A stretch of 64,000 bases of DNA from a bacterium 1xD42-87 (GTDB taxonomy: Bacteria > Bacillota > Clostridia > Lachnospirales > Lachnospiraceae). Each line of letters starts with the position of its first letter. Position 1 is the first letter of the stretch. The position numbers and the translations under genes are program-made. Below, in pieces: positions 8,975-17,541 of this stretch. Below the pieces are notes generated by a model, which was not told where the DNA came from, made no database searches, and was given only the letters and a program-made list of their open reading frames with translations. Location of the stretch: positions 62,001-126,000 of the forward strand of contig RAYM01000011.1 in assembly GCA_003611805.1 (NCBI GenBank). The letters run 5' to 3'.

Positions 8975-9757
8975 ATGGCAATTCCTGTGAAGCTGGAGGT
9001 GTTTGAGGGTCCGCTGGACCTGCTCCTGCACCTGATTGACAAAAATAAAGTAGATATTTATGATATTCCCATTGTGGAGATCACCGAGCAGTATCTGGAC
9101 TATATCAGGCAGATGGAGACGGAGGACATGAACGTTATGAGCGAGTTTCTCGTCATGGCGGCTACCCTGATCGACATCAAGTGCCGGATGCTTCTGCCGA
9201 AGGAAGTGAACGAGGAGGGGGAGGAGGAAGACCCCAGGGCAGAACTGGTGGAGAAGCTGCTGGCATATAAGATGTGCAAGTATATGTCCTACGAGCTGCG
9301 TGACCGTATGGTGGATGCGGAGAAGAATTTCTACAAAAAACCGACCCTGCCGGCAGAAGTGGAGCAGTACCGCCAGCCGGTGGATTATGAGGAACTGATC
9401 GGGGACATGACGCTCAATAAGCTGCATGAAATATTTAAGCAGACGATCAAGCGGCAGGAGGACAAGATTGACCCTGTAAGAAGCACCTTCGGGAAGATTG
9501 AGAAGGACGAGATTGACCTGGATTTAAAGACCACCTATGTGGAGGCGTATGTGCGCAGCCACAAGACGTTCAGTTTCCGAAAACTTCTGGAGAAACAGTC
9601 CAGCAAGATGGAGATTATCGTGACCTTTCTGGTGATTCTGGAGATGATCAAGACGGGGCGGATCGGAATCGAGCAGGAAGATACCTTTTCGGATATTATT
9701 ATTACGGCGCGGGAAGATGTGGGCAGTGAGCCGCTGCAGCTTACAAGCGTCAGCTGA
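8975..9757 (+). CDS. scpA: Segregation and condensation protein A
   Basis: The kleisin subunit of the Smc-ScpA-ScpB condensin that compacts and separates the chromosome. The N-terminal signature is VFEGPLDLLLHLIDKNKVD, followed by ITEQYLDYI and an all-helical N domain that binds the Smc neck. An acidic linker and a winged-helix C-terminus (FRKLLEKQSS to the end) follow. 260 residues is normal for the family. The scpB gene follows after 31 bases, the arrangement seen in most Firmicutes. Confidence 0.96.
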   Translation: MAIPVKLEVFEGPLDLLLHLIDKNKVDIYDIPIVEITEQYLDYIRQMETEDMNVMSEFLVMAATLIDIKCRMLLPKEVNEEGEEEDPRAELVEKLLAYKMCKYMSYELRDRMVDAEKNFYKKPTLPAEVEQYRQPVDYEELIGDMTLNKLHEIFKQTIKRQEDKIDPVRSTFGKIEKDEIDLDLKTTYVEAYVRSHKTFSFRKLLEKQSSKMEIIVTFLVILEMIKTGRIGIEQEDTFSDIIITAREDVGSEPLQLTSVS

Positions 9758-9788
9758 GGGATATACGCTTATTTAAGAGGGGACAGGC

Positions 9789-10358
9789 ATGGAAAAGAAG
9801 AAGGCGAAGGCGGTTCTGGAGGCTATTTTATTCACCATGGGAGATTCGGTGGAGATCGACAGGCTGGCGGCAGTGATAGAAGAAGATAAGGATAAGACGG
9901 TTCAGCTTCTGGAGGAAATGGCGGCGGATTACCGGAAGGCGGACAGAGGGATCAGCCTTACGACTTTGGACAATGCAGTGCAGATGTGCACGAAGAGCGA
10001 ACTGTACGAATATCTGATCAAAATAGCAAAGACACCCAAAAAGTTTGTGCTTACCGATACGCTTCTGGAAACGCTCTCGATCATTGCGTACAAGCAGCCT
10101 ATCACCCGTCTGGAGATCGAGAAGGTGAGGGGCGTAAGCTGCGACCACGCGGTAAACCGGCTGCTGGAGTTTGACCTGATCGCGGAGGTGGGCAGGATGG
10201 ATGCGCCCGGACGTCCGCTTCTGTTTGGCACGACGGAACAGTTCCTGCGCAGTTTCGGCGTGAAATCCATCGAGGATCTGCCTGAACTTTCCGCGGTGCA
10301 GATCGAGGAGTTCAAACAGCAGGCGGAGTCCGAGGTTGAAATGCAGCTTGATATTTAA
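9789..10358 (+). CDS. scpB: Segregation and condensation protein B
   Basis: The winged-helix KITE subunit that dimerises and binds the ScpA linker in the condensin complex. 189 residues. It shows the family start (KAVLEAILFTMGDSVEID) and the highly conserved ETLSIIAYKQPITRLEIEKV and GRPLLFGTTEQFLRSFG motifs. It is read through from scpA, with a GAGGGGACAGGC ribosome site. Confidence 0.96.
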   Translation: MEKKKAKAVLEAILFTMGDSVEIDRLAAVIEEDKDKTVQLLEEMAADYRKADRGISLTTLDNAVQMCTKSELYEYLIKIAKTPKKFVLTDTLLETLSIIAYKQPITRLEIEKVRGVSCDHAVNRLLEFDLIAEVGRMDAPGRPLLFGTTEQFLRSFGVKSIEDLPELSAVQIEEFKQQAESEVEMQLDI

Positions 10359-10366
10359 CAGACGTG

Positions 10367-10555
10367 ATGGGTGTTCCCACGGTCGGGCTTTCCGCGGATG
10401 ACAAGCCTTATGTGGGCTCCTGTCCCGTGTGCGGGAACAAGGCAGGAAATCTTTGCACGGAAGAGCAGGATGTGGAAGAGTGGTGGGAAAAAACGGCGTG
10501 CCCGGTCTGTAAAAGCAGGAAACCGGAGATTGCGGAACGCGGTTATTGGGACTGA
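10367..10555 (+). CDS. Small zinc-ribbon protein after scpB
   Basis: A 62-residue frame beginning 8 bases after the scpB stop codon, with two CPVC knuckles (GSCPVCGNKAGNLC and ACPVCKSRKPE) separated by an acidic WW-containing stretch. Four spaced cysteines suggest one bound zinc. Codon use matches the neighbouring genes. No strong Shine-Dalgarno is visible, so translation is probably coupled to scpB. The ATG at 10367 or the GTG at 10364 could start it. Function unknown. Confidence 0.55.
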   Translation: MGVPTVGLSADDKPYVGSCPVCGNKAGNLCTEEQDVEEWWEKTACPVCKSRKPEIAERGYWD

Positions 10556-10635
10556 AACCCTCGCGGGAATAAACCATGTCATAGGAACATGCGCTGCGCA
10601 TATATATTAACGAACGGAACTTTCAGGACGTGGGT

Positions 10636-11955
10636 ATGCGCATCGTAAAGAATATGACAAATAACGGGAAAAAACGGATGTACTGCAGGGTAGCTGCCAT
10701 CATAACGGCAGCTGCCTTGTTTTGTGTGTCAGAAGACGCAGTTTCGCGCCGTGTATTGCATGTATCGGGGCATGAGAAGATTTTTGTGCCGGCTGTGTCC
10801 GACGGCGCGCAGGAGAAAGAGGCGGGGGAAGAGCTGCAGCTTTATGCCCAGGCGGCTGTCCTCATGGATGCGGATTCGGGAAGGGTTCTCTACGGAAAGA
10901 ACGAGGAGGCAAAACTGCCGATGGCAAGCACTACGAAGATTATGACCTGTATACTTGCGCTGGAGTACGGCAGCCCGGAGGAGATCGTGGAAGTTTCCTC
11001 ATACGCGGCGAGTATGCCGAAGGTAAAGCTGTATGTAAAGTCAGGAGAAAAGTATTATCTGCGGGATCTGTTATACTCCCTGATGCTGGAATCCCACAAC
11101 GATTCCGCCGTGGTGATCGCGGAGGCGGTGGGCGGCAGCGTGGAGAAGTTTGCGGCGATGATGAACCAGAAGGCGAGGGATATCGGGTGTTATGATTCGT
11201 ATTTTATCACGCCGAACGGGCTGGATGCGAAGGTAAATGAAACCGGAAAGGTGCATTCCACAACGGCGGCGGATCTGGCGAGGATCATGGCGTACTGTGT
11301 GACGGATTCCCCGGAAAAGGAGCGGTTTCTTGAAATTACAAGAACGCAGGGCTATGACTTCACGGATGTGGACGGCACGAGAAGCTTCCACTGCAATAAC
11401 CACAACGCGTTTCTGGGAATGATGCAGGAGGCGCTCTCGGGCAAGACGGGATTCACCAACAACGCGGGCTACTGCTATGTGGGAGCGGTGGAGAGCGAGG
11501 GACGCATTTTTACGGTGGCGCTGTTGGCATGCGGCTGGCCAAATAACAGGAGTTATAAATGGAGCGATATGAAGAAACTGGCGGTTTACGGGATGGAGCG
11601 CTACCAGTATCGGGATATATATGAGGAGCAGGCGTTTGCCGCTATTCCTGTCAGAGACGGCATAGCGGGGGAGAAAGGAACGCCCTTTGAGGAGGCGGAG
11701 GTTTCCGTTACCCTGCAGGCGGGGGAGAAGAGTCTGCCGTATCTTTTGTGTGAGGATGACCGGGTGGAGGTAAAAAGCCGTGTGGAGCCGGTGCTAGACG
11801 CGCCGGTTGCCGCGGGGGAAGAGGTCGGTTCAGTATGCTATTATCTGAACGGGGAGCTGATTAAAAGCTACACTGTATGTGCGGACGAAGCGATAGAAAA
11901 ACGCAGCTTTCCATGGATTTTCATTTACATCCTTAAACTAACATTTTTTTTGTAA
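10636..11955 (+). CDS. Second D-alanyl-D-alanine carboxypeptidase
   Basis: Serine peptidase S11, about 439 residues. A signal/anchor segment (VAAIITAAALFCVS) is followed by a linker and the catalytic motifs STTK (nucleophile Ser near residue 98), SHND and SGKTGFTNNAGYC. It ends with a beta domain and a hydrophobic C-terminal tail (WIFIYILKLTFFL) that likely anchors it to the membrane. It is longer in its N-terminal linker than the enzyme at 6726. ATG 10636 has AGGA 7 bases upstream and is preferred to GTG 10630. It may tune cross-linking or take part in sporulation, like DacB/DacF; the sequence does not decide. Confidence 0.9.
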   Translation: MRIVKNMTNNGKKRMYCRVAAIITAAALFCVSEDAVSRRVLHVSGHEKIFVPAVSDGAQEKEAGEELQLYAQAAVLMDADSGRVLYGKNEEAKLPMASTTKIMTCILALEYGSPEEIVEVSSYAASMPKVKLYVKSGEKYYLRDLLYSLMLESHNDSAVVIAEAVGGSVEKFAAMMNQKARDIGCYDSYFITPNGLDAKVNETGKVHSTTAADLARIMAYCVTDSPEKERFLEITRTQGYDFTDVDGTRSFHCNNHNAFLGMMQEALSGKTGFTNNAGYCYVGAVESEGRIFTVALLACGWPNNRSYKWSDMKKLAVYGMERYQYRDIYEEQAFAAIPVRDGIAGEKGTPFEEAEVSVTLQAGEKSLPYLLCEDDRVEVKSRVEPVLDAPVAAGEEVGSVCYYLNGELIKSYTVCADEAIEKRSFPWIFIYILKLTFFL

Positions 11956-11982
11956 AATCTGCTAGTCGGAAATGGGATTGTG

Positions 11983-11991
11983 TGATATACT
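11983..11991 (+). promoter_or_regulatory. Candidate promoter of the sodium-pump decarboxylase operon
   Basis: TGATATACT is an extended -10 (TGnTATACT) about 72 bases before the first gene. The matching -35 is poor. A second AT-rich stretch (GTGACA 12015-12020, TATAAT 12034-12039) has a spacer too short for a normal promoter. Confidence 0.4.
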
Positions 11992-12062
11992 ACTATCGTG
12001 TGCTATGTCATATAGTGACAAAGTTTTAGTATTTATAATTATGATAAATGGAGGGCTGAAAA

Positions 12063-13490
12063 ATGAGTACTACTTCTCAAGCGAGTCAAAGAATCAATGC
12101 TTTACTCGATGAAAACAGTTTCGTTGAAATCGGCGGTCTCGTGACAGCGAGAGCCACGGATTTCAATCTGAAACAGACTGAGACTCCGTCTGACGGTGTC
12201 GTGACCGGCTACGGTGTGATCGACGGCAATCTCGTGTATGTTTACAGCCAGGACGCTTCTGTACTGAACGGTTCCGTGGGTGAGATGCACGCGAAGAAAA
12301 TCGTGAACATCTATGAGCTGGCAATGAAGATGGGCGCGCCTGTGATCGGGCTGATCGATTCCGCGGGTCTTCGCCTGCAGGAGGCGACCGACGCTCTGAA
12401 CGGTTTTGGCGAGATCTACAGAAGCCAGGCGATGGCGTCCGGTGTGATTCCGCAGATTACAGCTGTGTTCGGCAGCTGCGGCGGTGGACTTGCCCTGATT
12501 CCGGCAATGACCGATTTCGCGTTTATGGAGGAGAAGAATGCGAAGCTGTTTGTCAATTCCCCGAATGCACTGGAAGGAAATGAGATTTCCCGCTGCGATA
12601 CATCTGCGGCAGCGTTCCAGAGCGAGGAGACAGGTCTTGTGGATATGGCGGCGGATGAAGCGACGATCCTCGGCCAGATCAGACAGCTTGTTTCCATCCT
12701 GCCCGCGAACAATTCCGATCTTGCGTGGGTGGACTGCACAGACGATCTGAACCGTGCCTGCGCACAGATTGCAAACTGTGTGGGTGATACGGCGATTGCA
12801 CTTTCCCAACTTGCAGACGACGGTCTCTTTGTGGAGGTGAAACAGGATTACGCGAAAGATATGGTGGCAGGTTTTATCCGCCTGAACGGCGCTACCATCG
12901 GCGCGGTGGCAAACCGTACCGAGGTCTGCGACGAGAACGGTGAGGTAGTTGAGAAGTTTGACGCTGCGATCTCCCCGAGAGGAGCGGAAAAAGCGGCGGA
13001 GTTCGTAAACTTCTGCGACGCTTTTGACATTCCGGTGCTGACCCTTACCAATGTGACGGGATTTGCGGCGACCACCTGCTCCGAGAAGCGGATGGCGAAA
13101 GCGGCAGGCAGGCTTACATATGCCTTTGCCAACGCTACCGTTCCCAAGGTAAATGTGATTATCGGCAAGGCGTACGGAAGCGCGTATGTAGCTATGAACT
13201 CCAAGGCGGTCGGCGCGGATATTACAATCGCGTGGCCGGATGCGCAGATCGGCATGATGGATGCGAAACTGGCGGCGAAGATTATCTGCGACGGTCAGGG
13301 CGCGGACGCTATTGACGCCTGTGCGAAAGAGTATGAGGCTCTGCAGAATAATGTGACAAGTGCGGCAAAGAGAGGCTATGTGGATCAGATCGTGGAGCCG
13401 GCAGACACCAGAAAATATGTGATCGGCGCGTTCGAGATGCTTTCCTCCAAGACAGAGGGGCGTCCCGAGAAAAAGCATGGCACCGTATAA
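12063..13490 (+). CDS. Biotin-dependent acyl-CoA carboxyltransferase (12S / MmdA / PccB type)
   Basis: Transfers CO2 between carboxybiotin and an acyl-CoA. 475 residues with two crotonase-fold halves. The N-half has SVGEMHAKKIVNIYELAMKM, GLIDSAGLRLQEATDAL and the oxyanion glycines in FGSCGGGLALIP. The C-half has NVTGFAATTCSEKR and the loop KAYGSAYVAMNSK with an acyl-pocket region AWPDAQIGMMDAKLAAKI. It is slightly shorter than methylmalonyl- or propionyl-CoA enzymes (about 510). First of five genes that include OadG, biotin carrier, OadB and a 5S-type transferase, so the acyl-CoA is probably methylmalonyl- or malonyl-CoA, but the substrate cannot be fixed by eye. Strong ribosome site GGAGGG. 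Confidence 0.88.
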   Translation: MSTTSQASQRINALLDENSFVEIGGLVTARATDFNLKQTETPSDGVVTGYGVIDGNLVYVYSQDASVLNGSVGEMHAKKIVNIYELAMKMGAPVIGLIDSAGLRLQEATDALNGFGEIYRSQAMASGVIPQITAVFGSCGGGLALIPAMTDFAFMEEKNAKLFVNSPNALEGNEISRCDTSAAAFQSEETGLVDMAADEATILGQIRQLVSILPANNSDLAWVDCTDDLNRACAQIANCVGDTAIALSQLADDGLFVEVKQDYAKDMVAGFIRLNGATIGAVANRTEVCDENGEVVEKFDAAISPRGAEKAAEFVNFCDAFDIPVLTLTNVTGFAATTCSEKRMAKAAGRLTYAFANATVPKVNVIIGKAYGSAYVAMNSKAVGADITIAWPDAQIGMMDAKLAAKIICDGQGADAIDACAKEYEALQNNVTSAAKRGYVDQIVEPADTRKYVIGAFEMLSSKTEGRPEKKHGTV

Positions 13491-13499
13491 GGAGGCATT

Positions 13500-14222
13500 A
13501 TGAAAAAACTATTGGTAATATTAGGGATGATTACCTGTATGGCTTGTCTTGCGGCGTGTGGTGAGGAGGAAGCGCAGAGCGGTCCCATCAGCCAGGAGCA
13601 GGCGGTACAGATCGGTACGACCATCGTTGATCAGATGAACACGATTGTGAGTCAGGGCGCGATCGAGCAGTATGTGGATCAGCCGGTTCTCTACAGCGGT
13701 TTCCAGGGCTGGGAGAGTGCGCTGAAAGATATCGGCACGTACGAGGGCGTGAGCGGCGGCTCCGTGTCTTTTATGGATGATGAGGTTGCCATCAATATTA
13801 ATGTGCTTGGCTCCTCACACGATGCGGATGTGGAGATCGTTCTTGACGATGCGCTTGCAACTTACATTGGAATCACCACCAACGTGCATTATTCCACGGG
13901 GGAGATTATGGCGAAGGCGGGCATGAATACCCTGATCGGTATGGGTACCGTGTTTGCTGTCCTGATCCTGATCAGCCTGATCATATCCTGCTTTACGTTT
14001 ATCTCAAAATTTGAGAAACAGAAGAAGCAGGAGGCGCCGGCGCCTGCGGTGGCAGCGCCCGTGGTGGAGCAGACTGCGGCAAATGAGGAGCTTTCCGACG
14101 ATACGGAGCTTGTGGCGGTTATCGCTGCGGCAATCGCAGCCTATGAAGGCGCCGCATCCACAGATGGTTTCGTGGTGAGATCCATCAGAAAATCTAATAA
14201 GAGCAAATGGCAGAATGCCTAA
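13500..14222 (+). CDS. OadG-like membrane subunit with N-terminal lipoprotein domain
   Basis: 240 residues. It starts with a lipoprotein signal (MKKLLVILGMITCMACLAAC, lipobox LAAC), then an extracytoplasmic domain of about 110 residues (GTYEGVSGGSVSFMDDEVAI), one membrane helix (GTVFAVLILISLIISCFTFI), a charged and Ala/Pro-rich linker, and a short C-terminal OadG/MmdD motif (AAIAAYEGAASTDGFVVRSI). OadG subunits normally are about 80-120 residues and hold the decarboxylase complex together at the membrane. The extra outward-facing domain is unusual. It sits 9 bases after the carboxyltransferase gene and 20 before the biotin carrier. Confidence 0.8.
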   Translation: MKKLLVILGMITCMACLAACGEEEAQSGPISQEQAVQIGTTIVDQMNTIVSQGAIEQYVDQPVLYSGFQGWESALKDIGTYEGVSGGSVSFMDDEVAININVLGSSHDADVEIVLDDALATYIGITTNVHYSTGEIMAKAGMNTLIGMGTVFAVLILISLIISCFTFISKFEKQKKQEAPAPAVAAPVVEQTAANEELSDDTELVAVIAAAIAAYEGAASTDGFVVRSIRKSNKSKWQNA

Positions 14223-14242
14223 GAGTATAGGAGGATATTAAG

Positions 14243-14620
14243 ATGAAGAATTATACAATTACCGTAAATGGCAGCGTATATGATGTAGTGGTGGAAGAGG
14301 GAGCGACAGGCGGCGCATCTGCAGCGGCGGCTCCGGCAGCGCCCAGAGCGGTTCCCAAGGCAGCTCCGGCACCTGCGGCAGCGCCCGCGGCAAGTGGTGC
14401 GGCAGGCAGTGTGAAGATCGAGGCAGGTGCAGCAGGCAAGGTATTCAAGATCGAAGCAAATGTAGGTCAGGCAGTTAAGAAGGGCGACGCTGTCGTGATC
14501 GTTGAGGCAATGAAGATGGAGATTCCTGTAGTTGCGCCTCAGGACGGTACTGTAGCAAGTATTAATGTAGCGGTAGGCGATGCGGTAGAAGCGGGCGCGC
14601 TCCTTGCAACATTGAACTAA
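14243..14620 (+). CDS. Biotin carboxyl carrier protein (1.3S / OadC / MmdC type)
   Basis: 125 residues: a short N-terminal beta segment, an Ala/Pro-rich flexible linker (about 21-55), and a biotinyl domain with VEAMKMEI, in which Lys91 is the biotin attachment site. It shuttles CO2 between the soluble carboxyltransferases and the membrane pump encoded around it. The ribosome site is AGGAGG. Repeated GCA/GCG codons in the linker make the region locally repetitive. Confidence 0.95.
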   Translation: MKNYTITVNGSVYDVVVEEGATGGASAAAAPAAPRAVPKAAPAPAAAPAASGAAGSVKIEAGAAGKVFKIEANVGQAVKKGDAVVIVEAMKMEIPVVAPQDGTVASINVAVGDAVEAGALLATLN

Positions 14621-14680
14621 TTGTCAGCGCCTGCCCGTGCGGACAGGCTGTTGAAACTAAAACTACAGGAGGTTAAAAAC

Positions 14681-15826
14681 ATGTATATAGTTGATACGCT
14701 TAACAATCTGATACATCAGACCGCGTTCTTCAATCTGGAACCCGGCAACTATGCGATGATTGTGGTAGCTCTGGTATTCTTACTTTTGGCTATCAAGTTT
14801 GGTTTTGAACCGCTCCTGCTCGTGCCGATCGCTTTTGGTATGCTGCTCGTGAATATCTATCCGGATATCATGGCGCCTTATGGCGACGGTGGTGCAGGCG
14901 GTGGTCTGCTGTATTATTTCTACAAGCTGGATGAGTGGGCAATCCTGCCGTCCCTGATCTTTATGGGCGTCGGCGCCATGACGGACTTTGGCCCCCTCAT
15001 CGCCAACCCGAAGAGCTTTCTTCTCGGTGCGGCGGCACAGTTTGGTATTTTTGCCGCTTACTTCGGCGCGATTTTCTTAGGATTTAACGATAAGGCAGCG
15101 GCGGCAATTTCCATCATCGGCGGTGCGGACGGTCCGACATCCATCTTCCTCGCAGGTAAGCTTGGGCAGACAACGCTGATGGGGCCTATTGCTGTGGCAG
15201 CATATTCCTACATGGCGCTGGTGCCGATTATCCAGCCGCCTATTATGAAACTTTTTACCACGGAGAAGGAGAGACAGATCAAGATGGGACAGCTTCGTCC
15301 TGTCAGCAAACTGGAGAAGATTCTGTTCCCCATCGTGGTTACCATTGTGGTATCCCTGATCCTGCCTACGACAGCTCCCCTTGTCGGTATGCTGATGTTA
15401 GGTAATCTGTTCAGAGAGAGCGGCGTGGTGAGACAGCTGACGGAAACGGCTTCCAACGCCCTCATGTATATCGTGGTTATCGTTCTTGGCACTTCCGTGG
15501 GTGCGACCACCAGTGCGGAAGCATTCCTGAACTGGGATACCATCAAGATCGTTATTCTCGGTCTTGCCGCGTTCGTATTTGGTACGGCGGCGGGCGTGCT
15601 TTTCGGCAAGCTGATGTGTGTTCTCACCAAGGGCAAGGTAAATCCGCTGATCGGTTCGGCCGGTGTTTCCGCGGTGCCTATGGCGGCAAGAGTGTCGCAG
15701 AAGGTCGGTGCGGAGGCTGATCCCACAAACTTCCTGCTGATGCACGCGATGGGTCCCAACGTAGCGGGTGTTATCGGTACGGCTGTAGCGGCAGGTACCT
15801 TTATGGCAGTGTTCGGAGTCTTCTAA
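14681..15826 (+). CDS. oadB: Sodium-ion-translocating decarboxylase subunit beta
   Basis: The membrane subunit that decarboxylates carboxybiotin and exports Na+. About 381 residues, with many hydrophobic segments and the family hallmark [17 protein letters not shown], whose Asp is implicated in Na+ binding, plus the conserved C-terminal [16 protein letters not shown] and [16 protein letters not shown] 14681 has a perfect AGGAGG 8 bases upstream; an in-frame TTG at 14621 lies directly after the biotin carrier stop and has no ribosome site. Confidence 0.95.
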   Translation: MYIVDTLNNLIHQTAFFNLEPGNYAMIVVALVFLLLAIKFGFEPLLLVPIAFGMLLVNIYPDIMAPYGDGGAGGGLLYYFYKLDEWAILPSLIFMGVGAMTDFGPLIANPKSFLLGAAAQFGIFAAYFGAIFLGFNDKAAAAISIIGGADGPTSIFLAGKLGQTTLMGPIAVAAYSYMALVPIIQPPIMKLFTTEKERQIKMGQLRPVSKLEKILFPIVVTIVVSLILPTTAPLVGMLMLGNLFRESGVVRQLTETASNALMYIVVIVLGTSVGATTSAEAFLNWDTIKIVILGLAAFVFGTAAGVLFGKLMCVLTKGKVNPLIGSAGVSAVPMAARVSQKVGAEADPTNFLLMHAMGPNVAGVIGTAVAAGTFMAVFGVF

Positions 15827-15861
15827 CATAAATTGACTTTCGCTCGATTGCGGGGATCGCT

Positions 15862-15888
15862 TTGCGGTCCCGGACTTGGAATTATAAT
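15862..15888 (+). promoter_or_regulatory. Possible internal promoter before the last decarboxylase gene
   Basis: TTGCGG (15862-15867), a 15-bp spacer and TATAAT (15883-15888). The -10 is perfect but the spacer is short. The 88-base gap between oadB and this gene also holds a G/C-rich imperfect hairpin (about 15851-15872), so expression of the last gene may be partly uncoupled from the operon. Confidence 0.3.
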
Positions 15889-15914
15889 ATAAACTGAGAA
15901 AGGAATGAAAAATA

Positions 15915-17351
15915 ATGGCAGAACAAACTAAAAAGCCGGTTGGAATCATGGAAACCGTTCTCCGCGACGCACATCAGTCTCTGATTGCGACCAGAATGCC
16001 TACCGAGAAAATGCTTCCGATCGTAGATAAAATGGATAAAGTCGGCTACCACGCAGTAGAGTGCTGGGGCGGCGCGACCTTCGACGCATCCCTCCGCTTC
16101 CTGAAAGAGGATCCGTGGGAGAGACTGAGAAAGTTAAGGGACGGCTTTAAGAATACCAAGCTCCAGATGTTATTCAGAGGTCAGAACATTTTAGGTTACA
16201 GACCCTATGCGGATGATGTGGTTTACGCGTTTGTTGAGAAATCCATTGCAAACGGTATCGACGTGATCAGAATTTTCGACTGCCTGAACGATATCCGTAA
16301 CCTGCAGGCGGCGGTGGACGCAACCAATAAGATCAAGAAGCAGGAGGGCAGGGGAGAGTCCCAGATTGCACTTTCCTATACTCTCGGTGATGCTTATACA
16401 TTAGAGTATTGGGCAGATATGGCGAAGAAGATTGAGGAGATGGGCGCAGATTCCATCTGTATCAAGGATATGGCTGGTCTGCTCGTTCCCTACCGCGCGG
16501 CAGAGCTCGTGAAGACGCTGAAGGAGAGCACGAAGCTGCCGATTCAGCTGCATACGCACTATACGTCCGGCGTGGCTTCCATGACTTATCTGAAAGCAGT
16601 GGAAGCGGGCGTGGACGTCATCGACTGCGCGATTTCTCCGTTTGCGCTTGGTACTTCCCAGCCTGCGACAGAGGTTATGGTGGAGACCTTCAAGGGCACT
16701 CCTTATGATACCGGATATGATCAGGAAGTTCTGGCGGAGATTGCGGATTATTTCCGTCCTTACCGCGAGGAATGCATTGAGTCCGGTCTGATGAGCACGA
16801 AGGTGCTTGGCGTCAACATCAATACATTGCGTTATCAGGTTCCCGGCGGTATGCTGTCCAACATGGTGAGCCAGCTCAAGGAGCAGAAGGCAGAGGACAA
16901 ATATCAGGATGTGCTGGAGGAGATCCCCAGAGTCCGCAAAGACTGTGGCGAGCCGCCTCTGGTTACGCCTTCCTCCCAGATTGTCGGCACGCAGGCTGTA
17001 TTCAACGTGCTGATGGGCGAGAGATATAAGATGGCGACTGGCGAGTTCAAGGATCTGCTCCGCGGCAATTACGGGCAGACGGTTAAGCCTATGAGCCAGG
17101 AAGTGATCGACAAGGTAATTCCCGGCGAGCCGCGTTCAACCGCACGTTCCGCTGAGGCAACCGGACACACTGAGCCGGAGCTTGCAGGTCTGGAAGCGGA
17201 GATGAAAGAGTGGAAACAGCAGGACGAGGACGTACTGTCCTATGCACTGTTCCCGCAGGTGGCAGTCGACTTCTTCAAGTACCGTCAGGCACAGCAGGAG
17301 AAGGTTGACATGACCCAGGCTGATACAAAGAACGGCGTTTACCCCGTATAG
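15915..17351 (+). CDS. oadA: Oxaloacetate decarboxylase alpha / transcarboxylase 5S-type carboxyltransferase
   Basis: A TIM-barrel carboxyltransferase that moves CO2 from oxaloacetate to biotin (or the reverse to pyruvate). 478 residues, with no fused biotin domain, which matches transcarboxylase 5S or a split OadA. Motifs: TVLRDAHQSLIATRM (metal Asp), AVECWGGATFDA, CIKDMAGLL (carbamylated Lys) and LHTHYTSG (metal His pair). A C-terminal conserved carboxylase domain follows (VTPSSQIVGTQAVFNVL, then TARSAEA). It is the last gene of the operon and ends at a clear terminator. Confidence 0.92.
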   Translation: MAEQTKKPVGIMETVLRDAHQSLIATRMPTEKMLPIVDKMDKVGYHAVECWGGATFDASLRFLKEDPWERLRKLRDGFKNTKLQMLFRGQNILGYRPYADDVVYAFVEKSIANGIDVIRIFDCLNDIRNLQAAVDATNKIKKQEGRGESQIALSYTLGDAYTLEYWADMAKKIEEMGADSICIKDMAGLLVPYRAAELVKTLKESTKLPIQLHTHYTSGVASMTYLKAVEAGVDVIDCAISPFALGTSQPATEVMVETFKGTPYDTGYDQEVLAEIADYFRPYREECIESGLMSTKVLGVNINTLRYQVPGGMLSNMVSQLKEQKAEDKYQDVLEEIPRVRKDCGEPPLVTPSSQIVGTQAVFNVLMGERYKMATGEFKDLLRGNYGQTVKPMSQEVIDKVIPGEPRSTARSAEATGHTEPELAGLEAEMKEWKQQDEDVLSYALFPQVAVDFFKYRQAQQEKVDMTQADTKNGVYPV

Positions 17352-17359
17352 ATAAAACA

Positions 17360-17404
17360 AAAAAACAGTCTCTTGAAAGCAAGCTTTCGGAAGACTGTTT
17401 TTTT
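17360..17404 (+). terminator. Terminator of the decarboxylase operon
   Basis: AAAACAGTCT (17362-17371) pairs with AGACTGTTTT (17392-17401), with an inner GAAAGC/GCTTTC stem. It is followed by a T-run, and a matching A-run precedes it. Confidence 0.9.
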
Positions 17405-17451
17405 ATTGGCTTGCTCTGCTTTGTGATTATACATTTTCTGTAAAAAGGGGG

Positions 17452-17480
17452 TTGACGAAGGTTACATAATATATTATAAT
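17452..17480 (+). promoter_or_regulatory. Promoter of the TetR-family gene with a possible operator
   Basis: TTGACG (17452-17457), 17 bp, TATAAT (17475-17480). The -10 is followed by TAAC-ATAC-GTTA (17480-17491), a small inverted repeat over the likely start of transcription that could bind the TetR-type product itself. The operator part is speculative. Confidence 0.75.
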
Positions 17481-17541
17481 AACATACGTTACCAAAAGAA
17501 GCTGTAAAAGAGCGGCAAACGAGTAGGAGAGGTACATTTTT

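Noticed and set aside
12102-13478. 458-codon open frame on the minus strand
   Set aside because: It lies wholly inside the carboxyltransferase gene on the other strand, is rich in His/Arg/Cys as expected of an antisense shadow, and has no family motif or ribosome site.
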